Positions 1 to 5,710 of a DNA stretch of 8,823 nucleotides are shown one piece after another; the first letter of the stretch is position 1, and every line of letters starts with the position of its first letter. Origin of the DNA: DASWHR01 sp036398095. GTDB taxonomy: Bacteria; Actinomycetota; AC-67. Location of the stretch: positions 1-8,823 of the forward strand of contig DASWHR010000083.1 in assembly GCA_036398095.1 (NCBI GenBank), given 5' to 3'. The notes beneath the pieces were generated by a model. It made no database searches. It was not told the origin of the DNA and was given only the letters and a program-made list of their open reading frames with translations. Made by a program: the position numbers and the translations under genes.

Positions 1-2
1 CG

Positions 3-377
3 GTTCCGGGCGTGCCCACGATCGGCCCGCTGCCGACGATCGGCAACCCGACCGTGCCGGGCGTCTCGGTGCCGCCGGGCGTGATCCCGTCGAACCCCAC
101 CGCGATCGCAAGCCCGTGGCTGAACCAGATCCCGTCCAACCCGTCCACGCTCGTCCCGTCGATCCCCGCAGTCCCCACGTTCCGCGACCCGATGACGTAC
201 CGCTTCTGGATCGGTCTGCGCATCGGGAGCCCCCAGAACCAGCCCGTGGGCATGTGGATTCTGCCGGTCAGCTGCTTCGGATTCGGGTGTCCCCCGCCAC
301 CGACACAGCCACCCACCGTGTGCCTCGGATTCCAAGGTGTCGCCGAAGTCTGCTACTTGGCCGACGCGACGCTCTAG
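3..377 (+). CDS. Proline-rich probable exported protein, C-terminal 124 residues (5' end outside window)
   Basis: The frame is open from the left edge and ends at TAG 375-377, so the visible 124 residues are probably a C-terminal fragment. An in-frame GTG at 12 is available, but the repeat pattern already runs before it. The first ~55 residues are low-complexity and rich in Pro, Gly, Ile, Val, Ser and Asn, with PTIG twice (PTIGPL, PTIGNP) and IPSNP twice. The next ~70 residues look more globular and aromatic (TYRFWIGLRIG, GMWILP), followed by a four-cysteine tail: SCFGFGC, a PPPPTQPP linker, then CLGF and EVC. Proline-rich repeats followed by a cysteine-bearing tail are typical of secreted or cell-surface proteins, but the signal peptide would lie upstream and cannot be seen. 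I do not recognise the family. It converges on the oxidoreductase gene to its right, and the two stop codons overlap. Confidence 0.6.
   Translation, partial: VPGVPTIGPLPTIGNPTVPGVSVPPGVIPSNPTAIASPWLNQIPSNPSTLVPSIPAVPTFRDPMTYRFWIGLRIGSPQNQPVGMWILPVSCFGFGCPPPPTQPPTVCLGFQGVAEVCYLADATL
15..143 (+). repeat. Short imperfect repeats inside the proline-rich gene
   Basis: CCCACGATCGGC (15-26) recurs as CCGACGATCGGC (33-44), 18 bases later, giving PTIG at a six-residue spacing. ATCCCGTCGAACCCC (84-98) recurs as ATCCCGTCCAACCCG (129-143), giving IPSNP twice, 45 bases apart. The repeat spacings are multiples of three and keep the reading frame, so this is repetition at the protein level. More copies may lie upstream of the window. 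Confidence 0.55.
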
Positions 378-1384
378 CGATTCGGCGCGAACGTTTCCAG
401 GATTGCCTCGAAGGTTTCTTCGGTGCGGGCCAAGTCGGGTGAGGCCCAGGGCGGGCCGAGGATGATCTCGTCGGCGCGGCCCTCCCATCGCTTGACCTTG
501 TCGCGCACCTCGTCGGGCGTGCCGAAGATGCTGTACGCCTCGGCCATCTCGTCGGTGACCAGATCGATCATGCCTTGCATGTCGCCCTTGGCGAATGCCT
601 CGCGCAGCGCGGCGGTCATGTGTCCCCAGCCGTGGATCTCGAAGATCTTCGAGTACGTGCGCGTGGTGCCGTAGAAGCCGATCTGCAGCTTCGCTCCCGC
701 GATCGCGGCGTCGGTCGTTTCGGCGACGCTGGTGATCGCGCCTTGCGCGATCCGGCATTCGCTCGGCTTGCGGCCGGCTTTTTCAGCGCCGGCATCCAGG
801 GCGGGACGCGCGATCTCGTCGAAGTACTTGACGCTGTTGAACGGATGCCCCAGATACACGTCGCAGATCTCGCCGGCGAGCGAGACCATCATCGGGTTGA
901 CGGCCGCGACGCCGACCGGGATCGGCGCCGGCGGCGGCGACCCGCCGGGGAACGGGGGCATGGTGACGGTGTAGAAGCGGCCTTCGTGGTTGATCGGCTC
1001 GCCGGCGTACGCGCCCCAGACTTTGCGGCAGACCTCGATCACTTCGCGGATCTTGGGCGCGGGATGCTCGAACGGCGTCGAATACCGAAGTTCGTTGACG
1101 CGCTTGACCTGTGTGCCGAGGCCCAAGATGAAGCGGCCCCCGGACAGCTCCGACAGATCGCGCGCGGTCATCGCGGTGATGACCGGCGAGCGCGGGAAGG
1201 CCAGCGCGATCGAGGTGCCCACCGTCGCGGTGGTGGTCGCCTGCAACGCGACGGCTGCCTGGATGTAGGCGGTGCGCGCGGTCTCAGCCACCCAGAGCGA
1301 TTCGTATCCGGCATCCTCGCAGCGCCCGGCGACGCGGCCGATGATCCCAAGCGGCCCGCCGATCGTCATTCCGTAGGTCGTCAT
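374..1384 (-). CDS. LLM-class (luciferase-like) F420-dependent oxidoreductase
   Basis: The product is 336 residues, a normal length for the bacterial luciferase-like TIM-barrel superfamily. N-terminal MTTYGMTIGG begins the first strand; AGYESLWVAE (25-34) and LSGGRFILGLG (80-90) are typical family blocks, and APIPVGVAAVNPMMVSLAGE fits the later barrel segment that contacts the phosphate-bearing cofactor. It most resembles the putative F420-dependent oxidoreductases of mycobacteria and relatives (the TIGR03617/MSMEG_2256 type, from memory). The expected reaction is hydride transfer between F420 and an unknown substrate in the cytoplasm; FMN cannot be excluded. I chose ATG 1384 because AGGAAAGG lies 8 bases before it. 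An in-frame TTG at 1417 would overlap the proposed -10 box. The gene is divergent from the PrpD-like gene and its stop codon overlaps that of the proline-rich gene. Confidence 0.88.
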   Translation of the reverse strand: MTTYGMTIGGPLGIIGRVAGRCEDAGYESLWVAETARTAYIQAAVALQATTTATVGTSIALAFPRSPVITAMTARDLSELSGGRFILGLGTQVKRVNELRYSTPFEHPAPKIREVIEVCRKVWGAYAGEPINHEGRFYTVTMPPFPGGSPPPAPIPVGVAAVNPMMVSLAGEICDVYLGHPFNSVKYFDEIARPALDAGAEKAGRKPSECRIAQGAITSVAETTDAAIAGAKLQIGFYGTTRTYSKIFEIHGWGHMTAALREAFAKGDMQGMIDLVTDEMAEAYSIFGTPDEVRDKVKRWEGRADEIILGPPWASPDLARTEETFEAILETFAPNR

Positions 1385-1392
1385 CGCGCGCA

Positions 1393-1400
1393 CCTTTCCT
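1393..1400 (-). promoter_or_regulatory. Ribosome binding site deciding the start of the first LLM gene
   Basis: Read on the minus strand, AGGAAAGG is followed by an 8-base spacer and ATG at 1384. This favours that ATG over the upstream in-frame TTG at 1417. Confidence 0.6.
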
Positions 1401-1416
1401 CGGGAGGTTCCACGCA

Positions 1417-1422
1417 ACTCTA
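1417..1422 (-). promoter_or_regulatory. Candidate -10 box (TAGAGT) for the first LLM gene
   Basis: TAGAGT on the minus strand lies 32 bases before the chosen ATG, so a transcript starting about 7 bases downstream would have a short leader of roughly 25 bases containing the AGGAAAGG site. The same hexamer occurs in front of the ParA-family gene. I see no good -35 match. Only 19 bases separate it from the opposing -10 box of the PrpD-like gene, so the two polymerase footprints would overlap. Confidence 0.42.
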
Positions 1423-1441
1423 TCCGCCCGCTGCCCTCCGG

Positions 1442-1447
1442 TACGAT
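1442..1447 (+). promoter_or_regulatory. Candidate -10 box (TACGAT) for a leaderless PrpD-family mRNA
   Basis: TACGAT sits 8 bases before the GTG start at 1456. A -10 box normally places the transcription start about 7 bases beyond its 3' end, which here is at or next to the start codon. The stretch between box and start (TTCGGATC) has no Shine-Dalgarno sequence, which agrees with a leaderless message. No clear -35 is visible. Confidence 0.48.
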
Positions 1448-1455
1448 TTCGGATC

Positions 1456-2709
1456 GTGACGATCGCCGAACGCCTCGCCGAGTTCGCCGCCGACGTCACG
1501 CTCGCGCGCCTGCCGGCCGAGGTGATCGACTCGGTGCGCCGGCGCACGCTCGACGCGGCCGGCTGCATGCTCGCCGCCGCGGCCGACGGCGCGGCCGCCG
1601 GGACCGTGGACGCAGTGCGCGCGTGGTCCGGCTCGCGCGAGGCCGGCGTCGCAGGCCACGACTTCCGAGCGCCGGCGCCGCACGCGGCATTGGTCAACGG
1701 GACGCTCGCCGGCGCATTGGTCCACGACGCGGTGCACCCGCCGACGCTGGCGCCGATCGACGCGGCGGTGATCCCGGCCGCGCTGGCCACCGCGCAGGAA
1801 GCGGAGCGAGACGGCGCCGCGTTCGTGTTGGCGGCGGCGATCGGGTTGGAGGTCGCCGCGCGACTGGCGTCGTCGGGTTCGCCGGGCGCGCTGCCGGCCG
1901 GCGCGGCGGCGGCGGCGGCGCGCATCTGGGGATTGTCCGAGCGCGAAACCGCGGCCGCGATCGCGCTGGCCGCACGCTCGGGAACGCCGGCGGGAGCGCC
2001 GGCGGCGGAGCGGCCGTCGCTGCGGCGAGGATGGTCGGCGATGACGGGCGTGATCGCCGCGGACCTGGCTCGTCGCGGCATCGCCGAACGCGACGCGCCC
2101 GGTCCGGTCTCAGGGCCGGTCGATCAGTTGGGCGAACGATGGGATTGCCTGTCGGTTGCGCTCAAGCCGTATCCGGCGGCGCTGTGGGTGCAAGCGGACA
2201 TGAACGCGGCGGCCGGGCTGGGACTCAAGGCCGGAGACATCGAAGAAATCTTGTGCTCGATTCCGCCGGGCGCGGCCGCGCTGGTGTGCGAGCCGCGCAG
2301 CGAGAAGCTCCGGCCGGTCACCGACGACGAGGCGCGGTTCTCGCTGCCGTTCGCGGTCGCGACCGCGATCGTCGGCGGCCGCTCCCCCGCCGAGATGTTC
2401 GGCGAGGATGCGCGATCGGATCGTCGCGTGCTCGCGCTCGCCGAGCGCGTCGGCTTCGAGCAGGACGACTCGCTGCACACCGCCGGCGGGCGCGTGCGGA
2501 TCATGCTGCGCGACGGACGCACCCGCGACGCCGCCCACGACGCTCCCGGCCGCGAACTCTCCGACGAGGACCTGCGCGCCAAGTTCACGGCCAACGCGCG
2601 CCGGCGTCTGGATCAGCCCACGACGGCGAAGCTTGCGGCAGAGATCCTGCGGCTCGACACGCTCGACGGCGTCGACGAGTTGATGGCCCTGACCCAGGGC
2701 GGCGGCTGA
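1456..2709 (+). CDS. MmgE/PrpD-family protein (2-methylcitrate dehydratase-like), divergent active site
   Basis: The product is 417 residues, somewhat shorter than the usual ~450-480. Family blocks appear in order: LPAEVIDSVRRRTLDAAGCML (19-39), LVNGTLAGALVHD (79-91), an Ala-rich helix then RIWGLS, a WSAMTGVIAADLARRGI segment (193-209), KPYP (K237-P240), and a C-terminal LSDEDLRAKFTANA block. Known members are dehydratases or decarboxylases acting on tricarboxylates (2-methylcitrate dehydratase, cis-aconitate decarboxylase), but many are uncharacterised. The usual DFDDT...H segment is here LVHDAVHPPTL (88-98), and the usual H-A-G motif reads R190-R-G192, so methylcitrate chemistry is doubtful. 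GTG 1456 is chosen because the N-terminus matches the family and a -10 box lies just upstream with no ribosome site. No propionate-pathway genes (prpB, prpC) are adjacent. It is very alanine-rich, including six GCG codons in a row at 1903-1920. Confidence 0.85.
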   Translation: MTIAERLAEFAADVTLARLPAEVIDSVRRRTLDAAGCMLAAAADGAAAGTVDAVRAWSGSREAGVAGHDFRAPAPHAALVNGTLAGALVHDAVHPPTLAPIDAAVIPAALATAQEAERDGAAFVLAAAIGLEVAARLASSGSPGALPAGAAAAAARIWGLSERETAAAIALAARSGTPAGAPAAERPSLRRGWSAMTGVIAADLARRGIAERDAPGPVSGPVDQLGERWDCLSVALKPYPAALWVQADMNAAAGLGLKAGDIEEILCSIPPGAAALVCEPRSEKLRPVTDDEARFSLPFAVATAIVGGRSPAEMFGEDARSDRRVLALAERVGFEQDDSLHTAGGRVRIMLRDGRTRDAAHDAPGRELSDEDLRAKFTANARRRLDQPTTAKLAAEILRLDTLDGVDELMALTQGGG

Positions 2710-2722
2710 GCCCGCCGGGCTC
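2708..2722. terminator. Perfect hairpin between convergent genes, possible two-way terminator
   Basis: GAGCCC (2708-2713), loop GCC (2714-2716) and GGGCTC (2717-2722) form a perfect 6-bp stem with a 3-base loop. It overlaps the last two bases of the PrpD-like stop codon and ends just before the stop of the second LLM gene (2723-2725), filling the 13-bp gap between them. No T-tract follows on either strand, so it is not a classical intrinsic terminator, although tractless hairpins are plausible in GC-rich bacteria. Confidence 0.42.
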
Positions 2723-3685
2723 CTAGCGGAACGCGGCGCGGATCTCGGTGGCGAACAGCTCCAGCGATCCGCTGTCGGGATAGTCGGGGAACCACGGGAT
2801 GACGGCTTCGCAGCCGAGGTCCCGGTAGGCGCCGATCGTGTCGATCACCTGCTGGACGGTGCCGATCAGGTTCGTGGTGCGGCGCTCGTCTTCGGGCCGG
2901 CCGAAGATCGAGGGATACGTCTGGGTGAGAGCCCCCAATTCGGTGTCCGTCGGGGCGACGAGCATCTCGCAATGGATCGAGAGCTTGATCTGGGACGGGT
3001 CGCGGCCCATCTCCTCGGCGTAGCCGCGCATGATGTCGCGCTTGCGCTTGAAGGTGTCGACGTCGCCCATGAAGTTGGCCCAGTCGGCATGCTTCGCGGT
3101 GATGCGAAGCGTGATCTGCTCGCCGCCGCCGCCGATCCAGATCGGCGGCCGCGGGTCTTGCAGCGGCTTCGGATCGCAGATCGCATCCTTGATGGACGCG
3201 AACTTTCCCTCGTAGCTCGCACGCTCCTCGCGCCACATCCGGTCGAGGATGTTGACGGTGTCGCGCAGGTGGCCCAGCCGTTCGCGCGGTTCGGGGAAGC
3301 CGTAGCCGTAGGACTCGTACTCTTCCCAGTACCAGCCGCCGCCGACGCCCATCTCAAGGCGGCCGCCGCTGGCGACGTCGACGCACGCGGCGATCTTGGC
3401 CAGGTACGCGGGATTGCGGTACGGCGTGCAGGTGACCATCTGGCCGAGTCGAACGCGGTGCGTGCGCATCGCGAGCGCCATCATCCCGGTCCAGCATTCG
3501 AAGACGGGCGTGCCCGGCTCGGCCGGTGAAGGGACGGCGTGGAAATGATCGTAGAGCCAGATCGAATCCAGGCCGAGCGCCTCGCAACGCTCGCCGACGG
3601 CGAGCATAGTCGCAAAGGCGTCCTGCGGCGCCAGGCCGTCGAGGTCGTGCTTCCAGCCTTGCGGAACCAGCGCGCCGAAGTGCAT
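2723..3685 (-). CDS. LLM-class F420-dependent oxidoreductase (Rv1855c-like)
   Basis: The product is 320 residues, a full-length luciferase-like TIM barrel. MHFGALVPQGW (1-11) opens the first strand; LGLDSIWLYDHFHAVP (37-52), ASGGRLEMGVGGGWYWEEY (105-123, with the following YGYGFP) and PPIWIGGGGEQITLRITAKH (180-199) are diagnostic family blocks. It resembles the Rv1855c group (TIGR03560, from memory), which is annotated as probably F420-dependent without a known substrate. The cytoplasm is the expected location. ATG 3685 fits the family N-terminus. I see no Shine-Dalgarno sequence before it; instead a 38-codon basic peptide gene ends 14 bases upstream on the same strand, so translational coupling is likely. 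It converges with the PrpD-like gene across a hairpin. It is only distantly similar to the first LLM protein and so is not a recent duplicate. Confidence 0.9.
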   Translation of the reverse strand: MHFGALVPQGWKHDLDGLAPQDAFATMLAVGERCEALGLDSIWLYDHFHAVPSPAEPGTPVFECWTGMMALAMRTHRVRLGQMVTCTPYRNPAYLAKIAACVDVASGGRLEMGVGGGWYWEEYESYGYGFPEPRERLGHLRDTVNILDRMWREERASYEGKFASIKDAICDPKPLQDPRPPIWIGGGGEQITLRITAKHADWANFMGDVDTFKRKRDIMRGYAEEMGRDPSQIKLSIHCEMLVAPTDTELGALTQTYPSIFGRPEDERRTTNLIGTVQQVIDTIGAYRDLGCEAVIPWFPDYPDSGSLELFATEIRAAFR

Positions 3686-3699
3686 CGCCGGCGCGGGAC

Positions 3700-3816
3700 T
3701 CAGCGCTGCTTGCTGCCGCGCTTGCGGTCCGAACCCTTGGCCTTCGCCGCTTCGCGCTTGGCCTTGAGGGCCTTCTGCTGCTTCTTCCTGCCGCTGTCGT
3801 GCGCTTGCTTTGCCAT
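3700..3816 (-). CDS. 38-residue highly basic small protein
   Basis: ATG at 3816-3814 opens a 38-codon frame ending with TGA at 3702-3700. The peptide begins MAKQAHDSGRKKQQK and ends GSDRKRGSKQR; it has 10 Lys and 5 Arg against 3 acidic residues, and the middle (ALKAKREAAKAK) could form a basic helix. There is no signal peptide or membrane segment. The case for a real gene is the GAGGA ribosome site 6 bases before the ATG (3827-3823), a candidate -10 box upstream, and the position 14 bases before the second LLM gene, which lacks its own ribosome site. Such composition suggests binding to nucleic acid (DNA, rRNA or the ribosome), but that is inference from charge alone. I do not recognise a named family. 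It might instead act mainly as a translated leader for the LLM gene. Confidence 0.62.
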   Translation of the reverse strand: MAKQAHDSGRKKQQKALKAKREAAKAKGSDRKRGSKQR

Positions 3817-3822
3817 GTGCGG

Positions 3823-3827
3823 TCCTC
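3823..3827 (-). promoter_or_regulatory. Ribosome binding site of the small basic protein
   Basis: GAGGA on the minus strand, 6 bases before ATG 3816, is a good match and spacing. It is the main reason to believe that this short frame is translated. Confidence 0.58.
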
Positions 3828-3880
3828 GCTTCTCGAAAGGGCCGGCGCTCGACCCGCGACGCCGATTGAACGGCCGGCTC

Positions 3881-3886
3881 AGTCTA
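3881..3886 (-). promoter_or_regulatory. Candidate -10 box (TAGACT) within a small hairpin, before the basic peptide
   Basis: TAGACT on the minus strand lies in the 87-bp gap between nadB and the basic peptide, 64 bases before the peptide start. It differs by one base from the TAGAGT boxes seen before the first LLM and ParA genes. It overlaps a 5-bp-stem hairpin (CGGCT, loop CAGTCT, AGCCG at 3875-3890) that begins 13 bases after the nadB stop. The site could therefore be a promoter, a weak tractless terminator for nadB, or both. Confidence 0.32.
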
Positions 3887-3903
3887 GCCGATGACGGCGC
3901 GCA

Positions 3904-5328
3904 TCAGTGCGGCATGATCATCGAACGGCCGGCGAGACCGGCGTCGGGGAACGGTTTGTCGCTTCGGACGTGAACACCGCGTGTCTCGCGGCGTTCCAGG
4001 GCGGCGGCGACGACCGCGACGCACAGGCGCGCGTGCCAGGACGCCGACAGCTCGTCGAGCGCGACGAGGCCGTGCTTGAGCCCGTCCTCGTCGCGGACCG
4101 GCCCGCAGCGATCCCACATGATCTGCGCGAGGGAGGCGGGGACCGCGCCCAGCGGCGCGGGTCCGTCTTCGATCCGTCCGGCGGGCTTCGGGAGCCCGTC
4201 CAGACCCATACCGACGCGGCGGCCGCACACGACGGCCTCGAGCAGCGAGTTGCCGGCCATCCGATTCGCGCCGTGCATCCCCGTCGTCGTGCACTCCCCC
4301 GCCGCGTACAGGCCCTCGATGCTCGTGCGGCCGTCGGCGCGCGCGGCCACGCCGCCGATGAAATAGTGGGCGGCCGGATAGACCGGCAGCGGCTGCGTGA
4401 CCGGATCGAAGCCGTGACGCCGCGCGCCGTCTACGATCGTCGGAAAGCGGTCCTCCAAGTAGCTCACCTCGCGCGCGTCGAGCCATGCTCCGCCGCGGTC
4501 GATGATCGCCTTCGCGACGATGTGCCTCGGCGCCATCTCGTCGACGAACCGTTCACCGTTCGCATCCACCAACGTCGCGCCTTCGCCGCGCAACGCCTCG
4601 GTCAGCAGCACTCGCTGCTGCGATCCGCCTGCCGCGAGTGCGGTCGGATGGAACTGCATGAACTCCAGATCGCCGACGGCGGCACCGGCGGCCATCGCGA
4701 GCGCGATCCCGTCGCCGGTCGCGCCGGGCGCGTTGGTGGTCGAGGCCCACAGGCCGCCGGCACCGCCGGTCGCGAGCAGCGTCGCCCGCCCGAGGATCGG
4801 CGCCGCGCCGGCCGCGATGCCGGGACCCACGTCGGTGACCACGCCGGCACAACGGCCGTCTGCCATCGCGAGCGACAACGCCCGCGCGTCGAGACGATCG
4901 GCACGGCCGCGCGCGGCCGCGCGGAGCGCCCGGACGATTTCGGCGCCGGTCGCATCCCGCCAATGGACGCTGCGCCCAACCGTCTGTCCGCCTTCGCGGG
5001 ACAGGTCGAGCGCATCGTCGTCGCGATCGAAGTCGCATCCCAGTTCCCGCAGCCACGCGACCGCCTCCGGGCCTTCGCCGCAGATGTCGGCGACGATTTC
5101 GGGATCGCACAGCCCGGCGCCGGCCGCGATCGTATCGGCGACGTGCAACTCGATCGAGTCGCCGGGGCCGACGGCGGCCGCAAGACCGCCTTGGGCGAGC
5201 GGCGAGGAACCGGAGGCCGCCTCGCCCTTGTCCACAACCGCGATGGTGGCGTTCGCCGGTGCGCTCAGCGCGGCGCAGAGGCCGGCAACGCCGCCACCGA
5301 CGATGACCAAATCGTAGACGTCCGCCAT
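3904..5328 (-). CDS. nadB: L-aspartate oxidase (NadB)
   Basis: This flavoenzyme oxidises L-aspartate to iminoaspartate, the first step of de novo NAD synthesis, and acts in the cytoplasm. The product is 474 residues, shorter than the E. coli enzyme (~540) but complete, ending in the usual ALERRETRGVHVRSD block plus a short tail. FAD-binding GGGVAG (11-16) and SSPLAQGGLAA (41-51) are present, as is GECTTTGMHGANRMAGNSLL (344-363). Residues matching the known catalytic set of E. coli NadB are all present: E112 in SREGG, H227 in QFHPTAL, R268 in APRHIVAKA, H321 in PAAHYFIGG and R356 in GANRM. The succinate dehydrogenase/fumarate reductase flavoprotein is the only serious alternative, and the AHY..GG and LHGANR-like blocks with the short length favour NadB. 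ATG 5328 gives the exact family N-terminus. It lies 43 bp after the zinc-ribbon gene; nadA and nadC are not in the window. Confidence 0.95.
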   Translation of the reverse strand: MADVYDLVIVGGGVAGLCAALSAPANATIAVVDKGEAASGSSPLAQGGLAAAVGPGDSIELHVADTIAAGAGLCDPEIVADICGEGPEAVAWLRELGCDFDRDDDALDLSREGGQTVGRSVHWRDATGAEIVRALRAAARGRADRLDARALSLAMADGRCAGVVTDVGPGIAAGAAPILGRATLLATGGAGGLWASTTNAPGATGDGIALAMAAGAAVGDLEFMQFHPTALAAGGSQQRVLLTEALRGEGATLVDANGERFVDEMAPRHIVAKAIIDRGGAWLDAREVSYLEDRFPTIVDGARRHGFDPVTQPLPVYPAAHYFIGGVAARADGRTSIEGLYAAGECTTTGMHGANRMAGNSLLEAVVCGRRVGMGLDGLPKPAGRIEDGPAPLGAVPASLAQIMWDRCGPVRDEDGLKHGLVALDELSASWHARLCVAVVAAALERRETRGVHVRSDKPFPDAGLAGRSMIMPH

Positions 5329-5337
5329 TTCCGGCGA

Positions 5338-5343
5338 ATCGTA
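5338..5343 (-). promoter_or_regulatory. Candidate internal -10 box (TACGAT) for nadB
   Basis: TACGAT on the minus strand is followed by 9 bases (TCGCCGGAA) and the nadB ATG. There is no clear Shine-Dalgarno sequence, and the spacing matches the other two proposed leaderless starts in the window. nadB may thus be transcribed alone as well as from the upstream operon promoter. Confidence 0.38.
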
Positions 5344-5371
5344 GTCGAAGCCGAACGGGATGCGGCGGGCG

Positions 5372-5710
5372 CTACAGGCGCCAGTGCGGCTTGAGCCAGG
5401 TGCGGCGTCCGCATCCCGGGCACTTCAAGTACGCCGGGTACGGACGCGGCACCGCCATCCAGAACGGCATCGCCAAGCGCGGCAGTTCGCGCAGCCGCAC
5501 CGGCGACTCGCGCTTGCACGACGAGCACTCGAGCGTGAGCGTCCCCATCGGGCCGGCCCCGCGGCTGCCGACGCTGAAGAGCGCGCGCTTGCCCATCGGG
5601 TCGGGTTCGCGCTGCCTGCGCGAATAGTCCTGCAGTTGCTCCTCGATCATCAGGCGATCCCACTCGGCCGGCCCGCTCCCCGGCGGCGGATCGCTGCGAT
5701 GCTCGTTCAC
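5372..5710 (-). CDS. Small zinc-ribbon protein encoded with ParA
   Basis: The product is 112 residues of unknown function. Residues 1-40 are polar and probably flexible (Pro/Gly-rich, then EEQLQDYSRRQREPDP). GKRALFSVG (40-48) leads into a zinc-ribbon-like fold with two CxxC knuckles, C62-S-S-C65 and C97-P-G-C100, separated by 31 residues, and a basic aromatic tail (RRTWLKPHWRL). Proteins with a similar KxALFS, CSxC and CPxCxRR(A/T)W pattern occur in actinobacteria, as far as I recall, but I know of no assigned function. The GTG start at 5710 overlaps the ParA stop codon in GTGA, which indicates translational coupling. nadB follows 43 bp downstream. With no signal peptide it should be cytoplasmic; binding nucleic acid or a protein partner such as ParA is possible but not shown. 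Confidence 0.78.
   Translation of the reverse strand: MNEHRSDPPPGSGPAEWDRLMIEEQLQDYSRRQREPDPMGKRALFSVGSRGAGPMGTLTLECSSCKRESPVRLRELPRLAMPFWMAVPRPYPAYLKCPGCGRRTWLKPHWRL

Noticed and set aside
1385..1417. An 11-residue N-terminal extension of the first LLM protein from TTG 1417
   Set aside because: The added residues do not fit the family start, the TTG overlaps the proposed -10 box, and ATG 1384 has its own ribosome site.
575..1459. A 294-codon plus-strand frame opposite the first LLM gene
   Set aside because: Low-complexity translation with no family resemblance. The opposite strand has a good start, ribosome site and LLM motifs.
1903..1920. Six GCG triplets in a row, possible microsatellite
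   Set aside because: They encode the alanine-rich helix found at this place in the MmgE/PrpD family, so protein constraint plus codon preference explains them.
1623..2726. A 367-codon plus-strand frame in another phase of the PrpD-like gene
   Set aside because: The Arg/Gly-rich translation is typical of a shifted reading of alanine-rich GC-rich coding sequence.
3907..5394. A 495-codon open frame on the plus strand opposite nadB, longer than nadB itself
   Set aside because: Its translation is Arg/Asp/Gly-rich with no recognisable motif, whereas the minus strand encodes a full NadB with all catalytic residues. Such long antisense frames are usual in GC-rich DNA.
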